A stretch of 56,590 nt of DNA from Gudongella sp051744365 (GTDB taxonomy: Bacteria; Bacillota; Clostridia; Tissierellales; Tissierellaceae). The DNA lies in contig JBNJCX010000007.1 of assembly GCA_051744365.1 (NCBI GenBank), positions 1-56,590 of the forward strand, given 5' to 3'. The notes under the pieces were generated by a model, which worked only from the letters and a program-made list of their open reading frames with translations, did not search any database and was not told the origin of the DNA. The translations under genes and the position numbers were made by a program. Positions 41,263 to 49,876 of the stretch are shown in pieces. Numbering within the stretch: position 1 is the stretch's first letter; each line of letters begins with the position of its first letter.

Positions 41263-41306
41263 ATATCGAATAACGATATTATAGCACAAAAGTTGAAAAA
41301 AATCAA
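41263..41306 (-). promoter_or_regulatory. Promoter and PadR operator
   Basis: On the minus strand TTGATT (41306-41301) and TATAAT (41283-41278) are spaced by 17 bases. The palindrome ATATCGTTATTCGATAT (41279-41263) touches the -10 box and covers the transcription start. Confidence 0.65.
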
Positions 41307-41344
41307 AAAAAGAGACATTCCAAGTATATTCAAAGGATAGGCCT

Positions 41345-41628
41345 CTACTCAATCTTCAATACTATTATCCGGAGGGCTTTTCTAGATGATTTGAAAATGT
41401 CTGCAAGTATGAAAATCATTCTGTAGTATTCGGGCAGTCTTATTATTTCACTGTTCTTTGTCATATATATTGTCCTTATGTATTTTACTCCCCTTATAAA
41501 TGTCTCCATATCCCTGGGATTGTCTCCAGTGCAAAGGGCTCCTCAAATATTCCTTCCTGAGTCATAATTGCCTTTCTGTAGAGGGAAATCAAAAGGGTTT
41601 CCATTTCCTTTTCAAGCCGTATTTTCAT
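41345..41628 (-). pseudogene. Frameshifted small gene of unknown family
   Basis: Behind a perfect GGAGG an ATG (41628) opens MKIRLEKEMETLLISLYRKA and continues to LETIPG, where the frame is lost at a GGG run. Adding one G continues with DMETFIRGVKYIRTIYMTKN and IIRLPEYYRMIFILADIFKS to a TAG at 41347-41345. The span of 284 bases is one short of a coding length. The joined product would have 94 residues, mostly helical. I do not recognise it. Confidence 0.55.
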
Positions 41629-41784
41629 AGATAACCTCCAATTTTAAGACCTGTAATTCAATTACTTAAGCAAATAATACCTTTAGTGGTTATGAAATTT
41701 GCTTAAAAGAACAAATAATTATTGTGAAACAATAAATTATTTGTTAAAATCGATATATCAAAACAATAATGTGAGGTGTTTATT

Positions 41785-42237
41785 ATGAAAAAAGGAACCA
41801 CGTTGTTCCTGAGAGGAGCAGTGCTGGTTATGGCATTGCCGATTCTGACAATCTGTATTTTGTGGTTGCCTGCAATGTATGGGTATTTTAATTTTTCAAT
41901 GATACTTGGAGCATATGGAACAGCCATGGCATATTTCTTTGCTTTATACCAGACATTCAAGCTTATTAACTATATTGACCAGAACAGGGCGTTCTCACGA
42001 GATTCAGTGACAGCTCTTGGATTGATAAAATATGCAGCAGTTGTCATAAGTGGAATATATATTGTAATGCTACCCTTTTTATACCCAATTGCTGATGCCG
42101 ATGATGCACCTGGAGTAGTGGGATTCCCAATTATTATCGTCTTTGCATCACTTGTGATCGCTACTTTTGCGGCCGTTCTTCAGAAACTCCTTGCCCAGGC
42201 AATCGAGATAAAAGAAGAGAACGACCTCGTGATTTGA
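41785..42237 (+). CDS. DUF2975 membrane protein
   Basis: The 150-residue protein has four membrane helices (LFLRGAVLVMALPILTICILW, FNFSMILGAYGTAMAYFFALY, LIKYAAVVISGIYIVMLPFLY, FPIIIVFASLVIATFAAVLQ in part) and the DUF2975 motif FSRDSVTALGLIKYAA. Members are always paired with a small XRE regulator, as here (next gene, 10-base gap). The function is unknown, possibly regulator sequestration at the membrane. GAGGTG precedes ATG 41785. Confidence 0.85.
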   Translation: MKKGTTLFLRGAVLVMALPILTICILWLPAMYGYFNFSMILGAYGTAMAYFFALYQTFKLINYIDQNRAFSRDSVTALGLIKYAAVVISGIYIVMLPFLYPIADADDAPGVVGFPIIIVFASLVIATFAAVLQKLLAQAIEIKEENDLVI

Positions 42238-42247
42238 GGTGAATAAT

Positions 42248-42472
42248 ATGGCTATTATTATAAATATTGATGTTATGCTTGCAAAAAGAAAAATGAGCGT
42301 TACAGAGCTGTCTGAAAAAGTTGGAATAACTATGGCAAATATTTCCATACTTAAAAACGGTAAGGCAAAGGCCATAAGATTATCAACACTTGAGGCAATC
42401 TGCAAGGCTCTGGATTGTCAGCCAGGCGATATTCTTGAGTATAGGGATGATTCTGAGGAAGGTGAGTTTTGA
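42248..42472 (+). CDS. Small XRE-family HTH regulator (YozG-like)
   Basis: The 74-residue protein is a single helix-turn-helix: INIDVMLAKRKMSVTELSEKVGITMANISILKNGKAKAIRLSTLEAICKALDCQPGDILEY in pieces. This is the usual partner of DUF2975 proteins. It probably controls the pair. Its stop codon overlaps the ATG of the flavoprotein gene by one base (TGATG), so all three genes form an operon. Confidence 0.87.
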   Translation: MAIIINIDVMLAKRKMSVTELSEKVGITMANISILKNGKAKAIRLSTLEAICKALDCQPGDILEYRDDSEEGEF

Positions 42473-43587
42473 TGCATGATGTAGTAATTGTTGGAGGAGG
42501 ACCGGCCGGAGCAACACTTGCAAGGCTGATTGGAAAGAAGAGAAAAGTTCTGATTCTTGAAAGGCGGAATATGTCCAAAGAATCAGTGGAACATAATTTT
42601 CAGAAATGCTGCGGTGGTCTTGTAGCGCCCGATGCCCAAAAGATGCTGGCTGAATTTGGATTGGGGATTCCCCAGCATGTTCTCGACGGCCCTCAGCTCT
42701 TTACTGTAAGGACCATAGATGAGAAAAGAAACCTAGAGAGGTATTATCAGCGCCATTACATAAATACGGACAGGGAAAGATTTGACAGATGGTTGTTTTC
42801 ATTGATTCCATCCGAAGTTGAAATAGAATGTGAGGCAATGTTTAAGGGATATAAGGATATGGATCAAGGCGTAGAGATTACTTATGTAAAGAACGGCAAG
42901 AAGAGAAAGATCGCAGCAAAGCTGCTTGTTGGAGCAGACGGAGCCTTTTCAAAGGTAAGAAGGACTCTTTCGCCTGATTACCCAATGCCAAAACAGTACA
43001 TAGCAATACAGGAGTATTACATGATGGAAGATGAGATGCCATATTACTCATCCATCTTTGACAAGGACATTACAGACTTCTACTCCTGGACCATACCAAA
43101 GAATGGAATGCTGGTACTTGGAGCAGCTTTGGACCTGGAAGCAGATCCCTTGGGAAAGTTTTTGGAATTGAAAAGAAGATTAGAGGATAGGGGGTTTCAT
43201 TTTGGTCCCTGCATAAAAAGAAGCGGAGCTTATCTTTTAAGACCAGAAAGAGTAGGAGAGATTCTACAAGGCAAAGGTAATGTTGCCTTGATAGGAGAGG
43301 CAGCAGGTTGGATAAGTCCAAGCTCAGCTGAAGGTTTAAGTTATGGGTTTAGGAGCGCACTTGCACTCTCTGAGGCAATTGAAAATAATCTTGAATCAGC
43401 CGTCAAGAGTTATTCAAGAAATACCTTTAAACTAAAGATGAACATCAGATGGAAGAATTTAAAGTCATTTGTAATGTATAATGATATTATAAGGTTTCTA
43501 ATTATGAAATCAGGGATTCTTTCCATGGGTTATGTAAAGAAAAGGCTTGTGAAGTCTGAAATTATTCGGAAGGAGGGAATAGTATAA
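42472..43587 (+). CDS. FAD-dependent oxidoreductase (geranylgeranyl reductase-like)
   Basis: The 371-residue protein has the dinucleotide motif VVIVGGGPAGATLARLIG, the active-site-like FQKCCGGLVAPDAQKML, KLLVGADGAFSKVRRTL and GEAAGWISPSSAEGLSYGFRSAL, a pattern of the geranylgeranyl reductase family. Anaerobes of this group carry many such proteins with unknown substrate. It is followed by the remnant of an EFR1 flavodoxin-ferredoxin gene, which overlaps its stop codon, hinting at a former electron donor in the same operon. Confidence 0.83.
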   Translation: MHDVVIVGGGPAGATLARLIGKKRKVLILERRNMSKESVEHNFQKCCGGLVAPDAQKMLAEFGLGIPQHVLDGPQLFTVRTIDEKRNLERYYQRHYINTDRERFDRWLFSLIPSEVEIECEAMFKGYKDMDQGVEITYVKNGKKRKIAAKLLVGADGAFSKVRRTLSPDYPMPKQYIAIQEYYMMEDEMPYYSSIFDKDITDFYSWTIPKNGMLVLGAALDLEADPLGKFLELKRRLEDRGFHFGPCIKRSGAYLLRPERVGEILQGKGNVALIGEAAGWISPSSAEGLSYGFRSALALSEAIENNLESAVKSYSRNTFKLKMNIRWKNLKSFVMYNDIIRFLIMKSGILSMGYVKKRLVKSEIIRKEGIV

Positions 43588-43889
43588 TGAAACTTTATTT
43601 CAGCCCAACGGGGACAACTGAAAAAGTCGTAATGAGAATAGCAGAAGTTTGGAGGGAGAATTGAGCATGGAGGGGGTACTTAAAATCGATTTTACACCTT
43701 CCAAGGCCTAAGTGCTCAATTACTGAATATGATGCAATAATTCTTGCTGGTATGTGTATAAAGTGCGGAGCCTTAATCAAGAAGTACCCGGTCCATGCAA
43801 AGTACTTTGATGATGAAGATTACTTAAGACACAAATGGGAGCTTGAAGAAAGGTTAAAAGAGAGAAAAGAACCGGCGTATTTTGTATAA
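43587..43889 (+). pseudogene. Remnant of an EFR1-family flavodoxin-ferredoxin gene
   Basis: The ATG overlaps the upstream stop (TAATG) and encodes KLYFSPTGTTEKVVMRIAE, the FMN loop of EFR1 proteins, up to a TGA after 25 codons. In other frames follow LKIDFTPSK, then SITEYDAIILAG fused directly to MCIKCGALIKKYPVHAKYF and RHKWELEERLKERKEP, the C-terminal ferredoxin part. Most of the flavodoxin domain and one cluster motif are deleted. It is a clear, non-functional relic of about a third of the gene. Confidence 0.75.
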
Positions 43890-44002
43890 TAAATACGCTA
43901 GAAAAAAAGATTGCATCTAATTTTTTGTGATATCATAAATAGAACAGGCAATTTATTGCATTGCCAGGGACTATTATTTATAAAAACATATGGAGGGAAT
44001 TT

Positions 44003-44491
44003 ATGTTCAGAGAAATGAGAAGAAAAAGACAGTTGCTGCCAGTGGAGGAAACTGTAGCTGTAATGGATAGATGTACAAACGGAATTTTGGCGTGTATTGG
44101 AGATGAAGGTTATCCTTATGCGGTTCCGGTCAGTTATGTGTATTATAATGATAAAATCTATTTTCACTCGGCAAAATCCGGACACAAGGTAGATTCTATA
44201 ATAAACAATCCTAAGGTTTCATTTGCAGTGGTGGATGAAGATACCATTGTCAGTGAGGAATACACTTCATATTTTCGAAGTGTTGTTGCATTCGGGAAAG
44301 CCAGGATTGTTGAAGGTGAGGAATGGTTTAAAGCCTTTGAAGTCCTCGTAGAGAAGTATTGCGGTGACAGACCTGCAGAAGAAAAACACAAGGAGATTAC
44401 TGGCTGCAAGCAATCCCATATTGTTGCAATAGATGTTGAGCATATAACCGGCAAGGAAGCTATTGAATACGTAATGGCCAAGAAAGAATAA
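44003..44491 (+). CDS. Pyridoxamine 5'-phosphate oxidase-like (NimA-type) protein
   Basis: The 162-residue split-barrel flavoprotein starts FREMRRKRQLLPVEETVAVMDR and has GYPYAVPVSYVYYNDKIYFHSAKSGHKVDSI in pieces, typical for NimA/5-nitroimidazole resistance-like proteins of the PNPOx superfamily. It probably binds FMN or haem and reduces a small electrophile. ATG 44003 is chosen since GGAGGG lies 5 bases ahead. Confidence 0.85.
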   Translation: MFREMRRKRQLLPVEETVAVMDRCTNGILACIGDEGYPYAVPVSYVYYNDKIYFHSAKSGHKVDSIINNPKVSFAVVDEDTIVSEEYTSYFRSVVAFGKARIVEGEEWFKAFEVLVEKYCGDRPAEEKHKEITGCKQSHIVAIDVEHITGKEAIEYVMAKKE

Positions 44492-44542
44492 GAAACTCAT
44501 CTCAAAGTTGCATGGAAGCTTAATAGACCTAAGGAAGTGGAT

Positions 44543-45601
44543 ATGTTGAAAACCAATAGTATCAGACCACGCGAAATAGCAATGGGCTTTACAGGAAGCC
44601 TTTTAGGGGCAAGCTTTGTTTCAGGCCAGGAGATAATGCAATTCTTCGGAGTGTTCGGTGCTTATGGACTTATGGCAATGCCAATATCAATAGCATTGTT
44701 TTACATGCTTGGCTGTGCTGTTATGAAGACAGCCAGAAAAACGGGAATAACCGAGTTTGACAAGATCATTATCCGAAAGAATATTCCTTGGTTAAGGGCT
44801 TTATTTGGGTTTACATTCATTTTTTTCTTGTTTGGAACAGTTGTAATTATGACAGCAGGAACAGGAGCTCTTCTCAATCAACATTTCGGAATCCCAACAA
44901 TTATAGGAAGCGGAATAATGGCTATTCTTCTTGGAATAGTTGCCCTGTGGGAAGCCAAAGGGGTCCTTACGGCATTTTCAATAACTGTTCCTTTGATGAT
45001 AGTTGTCGGGATGACAACAGGTCTGTTTTCATTTTTTCAGCTCCAGGCTGAAAGTATCATTTCCACACCGCTTTCAGGGTCTAACCCGTTGTTGGGAAAC
45101 ATACTTTTCTCAACAATTGCTTTTGTTTCTTACAATATGATGGCCGCAATATCAATACTTGTGCCCATCTCACCTGATGTTGAGGAGGAAAGGACAATAC
45201 ATAAAGGCATGCTTCAGGGAATCATACAGCTTTCCATTGTATTCCTTTGTATACTTCTGCCAATGGTATTCTTCAGGACCATGCTTTCTGATGCAGAGCT
45301 GCCAATGGTTGCCTTGGCAACTATGATCTATCCAATATTGGGTACAATATACTCGTTTATTCTGTTTATTGGAATGTTTGGCAGTGCACTATCCTGTTTG
45401 TTTGGGGCAGCTTATAGAATAAGAAAGTACAAGGATTATAAGCTTAGACCTTTGATTGCGATTATGATCTCAATAGCATTTGCAGCTAGTCTTGTGGGCT
45501 TTAAGGAGCTCATAGGTATAGTTCTTCCAATCGCAGGATACATAGGATTTTTTGCAATGATAGGAATAACAAGGCATTATTTGTCTTTATCCAATGGTTA
45601 A
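44543..45601 (+). CDS. YkvI-family membrane transporter (APC superfamily)
   Basis: The 352-residue protein has ten or so membrane helices, beginning IAMGFTGSLLGASFVSGQEIMQFF, a glycine/serine-rich first helix like the LeuT-fold unwound helix. Conserved SYNMMAAISILVPI lies in the middle. It resembles the YkvI family, whose substrate is unknown but may be an amino acid or cation-coupled solute. GGAAG precedes ATG 44543. It is followed by a REP-like element. Confidence 0.7.
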   Translation: MLKTNSIRPREIAMGFTGSLLGASFVSGQEIMQFFGVFGAYGLMAMPISIALFYMLGCAVMKTARKTGITEFDKIIIRKNIPWLRALFGFTFIFFLFGTVVIMTAGTGALLNQHFGIPTIIGSGIMAILLGIVALWEAKGVLTAFSITVPLMIVVGMTTGLFSFFQLQAESIISTPLSGSNPLLGNILFSTIAFVSYNMMAAISILVPISPDVEEERTIHKGMLQGIIQLSIVFLCILLPMVFFRTMLSDAELPMVALATMIYPILGTIYSFILFIGMFGSALSCLFGAAYRIRKYKDYKLRPLIAIMISIAFAASLVGFKELIGIVLPIAGYIGFFAMIGITRHYLSLSNG

Positions 45602-45602
45602 A

Positions 45603-45700
45603 AGGGGACGGTGACTTTTTTATCCAATATTTCCCAAAATAGCAAACAAAAAAATTCCCCGATGTTTGGTGCCCTTTTCGACTACGTCGAAAGGGGTATT
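45603..45700 (+). repeat. REP-like element with hairpin
   Basis: GGGGACGGTGAC and a T run follow the transporter stop, and further on CCCTTTTCGAC-TAC-GTCGAAAGGG (about 45673-45696) forms a strong hairpin. The GGGGACGGT core resembles scraps at 14657 and 19503. The hairpin could also end the transporter transcript. Confidence 0.45.
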
Positions 45701-45741
45701 TATCTATTAGAGGGATTTTTAAATGGAAAGGGGAGTTTTTT

Positions 45742-46575
45742 ATGTATCTTGAAAGCTCAATTCACTATCCTCAGGATGAAATGACAACAATGATGATACC
45801 TGTTACAACAGGCTGCCCTTACAATAGATGTCTGTTTTGCACTATGTATAAGGATGATAAGTACAGTGAAGTTCCATTGCCGCAAATCAGACAGCAGCTG
45901 ATAAACGGTTACAAGTATACTGAGAAGGTTTTTCTTACGGGAGCAGACCCATTGTATATAGGTTATGATAAAATGATAATAATCTTAAAAAAAATAAGGG
46001 AGGGCCTGCCGTATTGCGCCCGTGTGGCATCCTATGCTTCCATCAGAAGTGTTTCAAGGTACTCGGTTGAGGAATTGTCCAATCTCCATAACGAGGGGCT
46101 TAGACTACTGTATATAGGCTTTGAGACTGGAAGTGACAAGTATCTTTCTCTTATGAATAAGGGTCACACCGTTAGAGATGCCATCAGGGAGGCAAAGAAA
46201 TTGAACAAGGCAAATCTGGCCTTTAATGCAATTGTACTTACTGGAATTGGAGGAGCAGATACCTGGGAAGAAAATGCCAAGGAAACAGCAGGGATGATTA
46301 ACCAGTTTCACACAAAAACACTAATTACAATGAGTCTTATGCTTATGGAAGGATCGGAGTTATCTGAGCTTGTTAAAAAGGGAGATTATATTCCATCATC
46401 GAGGCAGGAAAATCTATTGGAAATAAGGACACTCCTGAGAAACCTCAATCCTGAAAAACCAATGGAATTTGATACAACCCATCCGTCTAATATTATTAAA
46501 ATCAAGGGAACACTGCCGGAGGATAAGGAAAGGTTGTTAAGGGAGCTTTCAGATGTCACAATGGGTAAAAAGTAA
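45742..46575 (+). CDS. Radical SAM protein
   Basis: The 277-residue protein has the [4Fe-4S]/SAM motif in PVTTGCPYNRCLFCTMYKDD (Cys-x4-Cys-x2-Cys), followed by FLTGADPLYIGYDKM and LLYIGFETGSDKYLSLMNKG, as in the B12-independent COG1032-related group. It should cleave SAM to a 5'-deoxyadenosyl radical; substrate unknown. The family often lies beside metabolic genes without clear theme. GGGGAG is 6 bases before the ATG. Confidence 0.87.
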   Translation: MYLESSIHYPQDEMTTMMIPVTTGCPYNRCLFCTMYKDDKYSEVPLPQIRQQLINGYKYTEKVFLTGADPLYIGYDKMIIILKKIREGLPYCARVASYASIRSVSRYSVEELSNLHNEGLRLLYIGFETGSDKYLSLMNKGHTVRDAIREAKKLNKANLAFNAIVLTGIGGADTWEENAKETAGMINQFHTKTLITMSLMLMEGSELSELVKKGDYIPSSRQENLLEIRTLLRNLNPEKPMEFDTTHPSNIIKIKGTLPEDKERLLRELSDVTMGKK

Positions 46576-46648
46576 TCTGAAATAATTTGTTTATATGGTA
46601 AAATCAAAGAAGGACTATGTATTAAGACAAAATTGGAGGAGGTAAAGT

Positions 46649-47215
46649 ATGATTTACAGAAATGCAACAATAGAGGATATTCCTCAGATATCAGAGCTTC
46701 AGAAAAAATACCATGTATCCACAATAAGTGAAGAGGATAAGTCGGATGGTTTTGTAACAACCCTTTTTACTCCTGAAAAATTCGGGGAACTTATAGAAAA
46801 GGAGCAGGGAATTGTACTTGCTTGTGACGGAGACAAGGTTATTGCCTATGCAATGGCTGCATCCTGGGAATACTGGTCAGAATGGCCACTTTTTCAGCAT
46901 ATGATAAAGGACCTTCCAGATACTGAATATATGGATGAGACTCTTTCAACTGAGAACTCCTACCAGTACGGACCAATTTGTATTGACAAAAACTACAGAA
47001 GCACAGAGGTTCTACCAAAGCTGTTTGATTTTTCCAGGGAGCAGATGAACAAGAGATTCCCAATCCTTATTACCTTTATAAACCATATAAATCCAAGATC
47101 TTACAAAGCCCATGTTGACAAGCTGGGGCTGGATGTGATTAAAGATTTCCAGTTCAACAACAACAATTATTACGAACTGGGATACGATACATCAAAGCCA
47201 GTCAAAGGGTTGTAA
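46649..47215 (+). CDS. GNAT-like N-acetyltransferase
   Basis: The 188-residue protein starts MIYRNATIEDIPQISELQKKYHV, a GNAT opening, and has the core GIVLACDGDKVIAYAMAASW and ICIDKNYRSTEVLPKLFDFSR with a degenerate CoA loop. The C-terminal part describes a second strand-helix unit. Substrate unknown. The next gene begins 15 bases after its stop, so the two form an operon. Confidence 0.78.
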   Translation: MIYRNATIEDIPQISELQKKYHVSTISEEDKSDGFVTTLFTPEKFGELIEKEQGIVLACDGDKVIAYAMAASWEYWSEWPLFQHMIKDLPDTEYMDETLSTENSYQYGPICIDKNYRSTEVLPKLFDFSREQMNKRFPILITFINHINPRSYKAHVDKLGLDVIKDFQFNNNNYYELGYDTSKPVKGL

Positions 47216-47230
47216 ATGGAGAAGATTATA

Positions 47231-48325
47231 ATGAAATTTTACTGCTCAAAATGCAATCATGAAGAAAGCATAGATACAGGAAAGGCAAAATGCGAATGCG
47301 GCGGACTTTGGAAGCTGCAATACGATGCTACAAAGTTTGACCTTGATAAAATTAACAGGGACAAATGGGGGTTGTTAAGATACAGTGAGTTCATACCTGT
47401 TAATAAAGAATCCCTTGGAAAGGTCTCCCTTGGAGAAGGAATGACACCAGTGATCCATCTGGATGAGGATGTAATGATTAAAATGGATTATTTTATGCCC
47501 ACTTTGTCATTCAAGGATAGAGGAGCTGCAGTTCTGATTGCCCATGCGAAATCAATCGGAGTGGAATCAATTGTCCAGGACAGCAGCGGCAATGCTGGAA
47601 ACAGCGTTGCAGCCTACAGTGCAAAGGCTGGAATAGAATGCGAGATATTTGTACCGGAGGGAACATCACCCAAGAAGATAGATATGATAAAATCCCATGG
47701 AGCAAAGGTAAATGTGGTTCCTGGATCAAGGGATTATTGCGCTGATATATGCAGAAGCAAGGTGGAGAAAGAAGGAGTCTACTATGCAAGTCATGTATTT
47801 AATCCATTCTTCTATCAGGGAACAAAGACATATATTTACGAGGTATATGAGCAGCTTAAGAGAATTCCTGAGATCCTATTTATCCCTTTGGGCAATGGAA
47901 CCTTGTTTATAGGTGTAATTCTAGGTCTTGAAGAACTTCTTGCAGCAGGATTGATAGAAAAGATGCCAAGTATATATGCAGTGCAAAGTGAAAAGTGTGC
48001 TCCTTTTACAGAAACTGTACTGGCAGGTGAAAAAGATATAAGGCATATTACACCTGAAAGTACAATGGCTGAGGGGATTGCAATCGGAGCTCCCATGCGG
48101 GGAGATGAGATCCTTGAGTATATTTATAAATACGATATCAAGGTAATAACGGCACCTGAGGATGGAATCCTTCCAGCAAGGGAGGAGCTCGCAAAGAAGG
48201 GAATTTACATTGAGCATACAACTGCAGCAACCTATGCCGCATACCTAAAACTGGTTGAGCAAGTGGGAAGAATTTCCGATGCTCTTATACCAATGTGCGG
48301 AGCAGGACTTAAATCAGACCATTAG
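47231..48325 (+). CDS. Threonine synthase-like PLP enzyme with zinc ribbon
   Basis: The 364-residue protein has an N-terminal zinc ribbon (FYCSKC, CECGGLW) and the fold-type II core: PLP lysine K95 in MPTLSFKDRGAA, phosphate/asparagine loop DSSGNAGNSVAAYSAKAG and the GNGTLFIGVILG glycine loop. This is the layout of threonine synthase-like proteins of archaea and anaerobes; it may also be a threonine dehydratase-like or cysteate synthase-like enzyme. No thrB or hom is near. ATG 47231 has GGAG 9 bases ahead. Confidence 0.83.
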   Translation: MKFYCSKCNHEESIDTGKAKCECGGLWKLQYDATKFDLDKINRDKWGLLRYSEFIPVNKESLGKVSLGEGMTPVIHLDEDVMIKMDYFMPTLSFKDRGAAVLIAHAKSIGVESIVQDSSGNAGNSVAAYSAKAGIECEIFVPEGTSPKKIDMIKSHGAKVNVVPGSRDYCADICRSKVEKEGVYYASHVFNPFFYQGTKTYIYEVYEQLKRIPEILFIPLGNGTLFIGVILGLEELLAAGLIEKMPSIYAVQSEKCAPFTETVLAGEKDIRHITPESTMAEGIAIGAPMRGDEILEYIYKYDIKVITAPEDGILPAREELAKKGIYIEHTTAATYAAYLKLVEQVGRISDALIPMCGAGLKSDH

Positions 48326-48340
48326 AGAAAGGATGATACC

Positions 48341-48733
48341 ATGGCAAAACAATCACCATCAATGGATAAATGGATAGAGGAAGCAAAAAAGGACCTTAAT
48401 GCTTCACAGGTTGGTATGTATCTCTTTCACAATGGAGTTGTAAGGGAGACTCCTAAGGCAAAAGTAAGACAGGGAATTGACGACGGTTCACAGGTCACTG
48501 GCATGGAGTTTGGCTACAATGAAGAAAAGGTTCTGTCTGCAATAGAGGAAACTAAAAACCTTGATGGAATCTATCATGTCAGGGTATGGCTTAATGAAGG
48601 GGAGCTTCAGGTAGGGGATGATATTATGTATGTCCTTGTTGGAGGAGACATAAGACCACATGTAATTGATGCTCTTCAGTTCCTTGTAGAAAAGATAAAG
48701 ACCCAATGTGTTGTGGAGATTGAGAAGAATTAA
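48341..48733 (+). CDS. moaE: Molybdopterin synthase catalytic subunit-like protein
   Basis: The 130-residue protein matches MoaE: VGMYLFHNGVVRETPKAKVRQG near residue 25, and DGIYHVRVWLNEGELQVGDDIMYVLVGGDIR with the conserved H/R and late Lys region VEKIKTQCVVEIEK. MoaE and MoaD convert precursor Z to molybdopterin. No moaD, moaA, moaC or moe genes are in the window, so this is an isolated member and may have a different partner. The start has AAAGGATG ahead. GNAT genes flank it. Confidence 0.75.
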   Translation: MAKQSPSMDKWIEEAKKDLNASQVGMYLFHNGVVRETPKAKVRQGIDDGSQVTGMEFGYNEEKVLSAIEETKNLDGIYHVRVWLNEGELQVGDDIMYVLVGGDIRPHVIDALQFLVEKIKTQCVVEIEKN

Positions 48734-48757
48734 AATAACATAACAGGAGAAAAATAA

Positions 48758-49339
48758 ATGAGAAAAGAAAACTACGAAAACTATTTTTGGCAGAATGATC
48801 TGGTAAGATTAAGGGCAATGGGAGAAGATGACTGGGAGATTCACTACTACAACAGGTTTGACACACCTGCAAGAAGATTGTTGGACTATGAAGTAGAGCT
48901 TCCGCCTACAGTTGAAGAGGCAAAAGAGATGACTGAAGCTTTCCAGAATTTCAAGGCAGGAACTGGAAGGCTTATGTTTACAATTGAAACCCTTGAAGGC
49001 AAGAATGTTGGAGCAGGAAACATCAACTCCATTGATGAGAAGAATGGAACATTTAGCATAGGGATGCAGATTGACCATGATCATAGAGGTAAAGGCTATG
49101 GAACAGCTGCAATGGATATAATGCTCAGATATGCGTTCTTTGAAAGACGGATGAACAAGTATTATGGAAGCATCCTCGAAGGCAATATTGCCTCAGCAAC
49201 AATGCTTAAGAAACTTGGATGCAAAGAAGAAGGAAGAAGACGTCAGATGGCATATACAGATGGAAGATATCACGATGAGATCCTGCTGGGAATAACCAAG
49301 GACGATTTTGCAGCAAAACTTGAAAAACAGGGTGGTTGA
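48758..49339 (+). CDS. GNAT N-acetyltransferase (RimJ/RimL type)
   Basis: The 193-residue protein shows NDLVRLRAMGEDDWEIHY, the acetyl-CoA loop DHDHRGKGYGTAAMDIMLRYAF and LEGNIASATMLKKLGCKEEG, standard RimL-like features. Likely targets are protein N-termini or amino-compounds. AGGAG precedes the ATG. It forms a tandem with the next GNAT gene, three bases away. Confidence 0.85.
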   Translation: MRKENYENYFWQNDLVRLRAMGEDDWEIHYYNRFDTPARRLLDYEVELPPTVEEAKEMTEAFQNFKAGTGRLMFTIETLEGKNVGAGNINSIDEKNGTFSIGMQIDHDHRGKGYGTAAMDIMLRYAFFERRMNKYYGSILEGNIASATMLKKLGCKEEGRRRQMAYTDGRYHDEILLGITKDDFAAKLEKQGG

Positions 49340-49342
49340 TTT

Positions 49343-49876
49343 GTGGATAATATAGTCTATAAGGAAATGGATATTGAGGATGCAGAAACGATAAAGGCAA
49401 TCGATGCATCCCAGTATATAAAGAGAGCCTGGAGAGAGGTCGATGGAAAAAGGACACTTATTGACCTTGATTACCATGACGATACCTGGCCAAATGGCTA
49501 TGAGAATCACCTTGAAGGTCTTAAGGGTACAATAGAAAATGGAGGCAAAGCCTTTGGTGCATATAAAAAAGATGGACAACTACTTGGTTTTGCAACTGTA
49601 AACAGCGATATCTTCGGCGAAAAATCCAAATATGTGCTTTTGGATCAGATATTTATATCAAATGAACATCGAGGTAGGGGAATTGGCAAAAGACTTTTTA
49701 AAATGTGCGCTGACCAGGCAATGGAATTGGGTGCTGATAAGCTTTACATCTGTGCCGGGTCAGCAGAGGACACAATAGCATTTTATAGAAGACTGGGTTG
49801 CGAAGATGCAGTGGAAATCAACAAGGAGTTTTATGAAAGCGACTCAAGGGATATGCAGCTTGAGTACTCACTTTAG
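49343..49876 (+). CDS. GNAT N-acetyltransferase
   Basis: The 177-residue protein has the complete GNAT motif LLDQIFISNEHRGRGIGKRLFKMCADQAMELGADKLYICAG in pieces and AFYRRLGCEDAVEIN. The start is GTG 49343 with GGGTGG ahead. It overlaps the convergent MFS gene by four bases. Two adjacent GNATs of different subfamily suggest independent substrates. Confidence 0.82.
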   Translation: MDNIVYKEMDIEDAETIKAIDASQYIKRAWREVDGKRTLIDLDYHDDTWPNGYENHLEGLKGTIENGGKAFGAYKKDGQLLGFATVNSDIFGEKSKYVLLDQIFISNEHRGRGIGKRLFKMCADQAMELGADKLYICAGSAEDTIAFYRRLGCEDAVEINKEFYESDSRDMQLEYSL

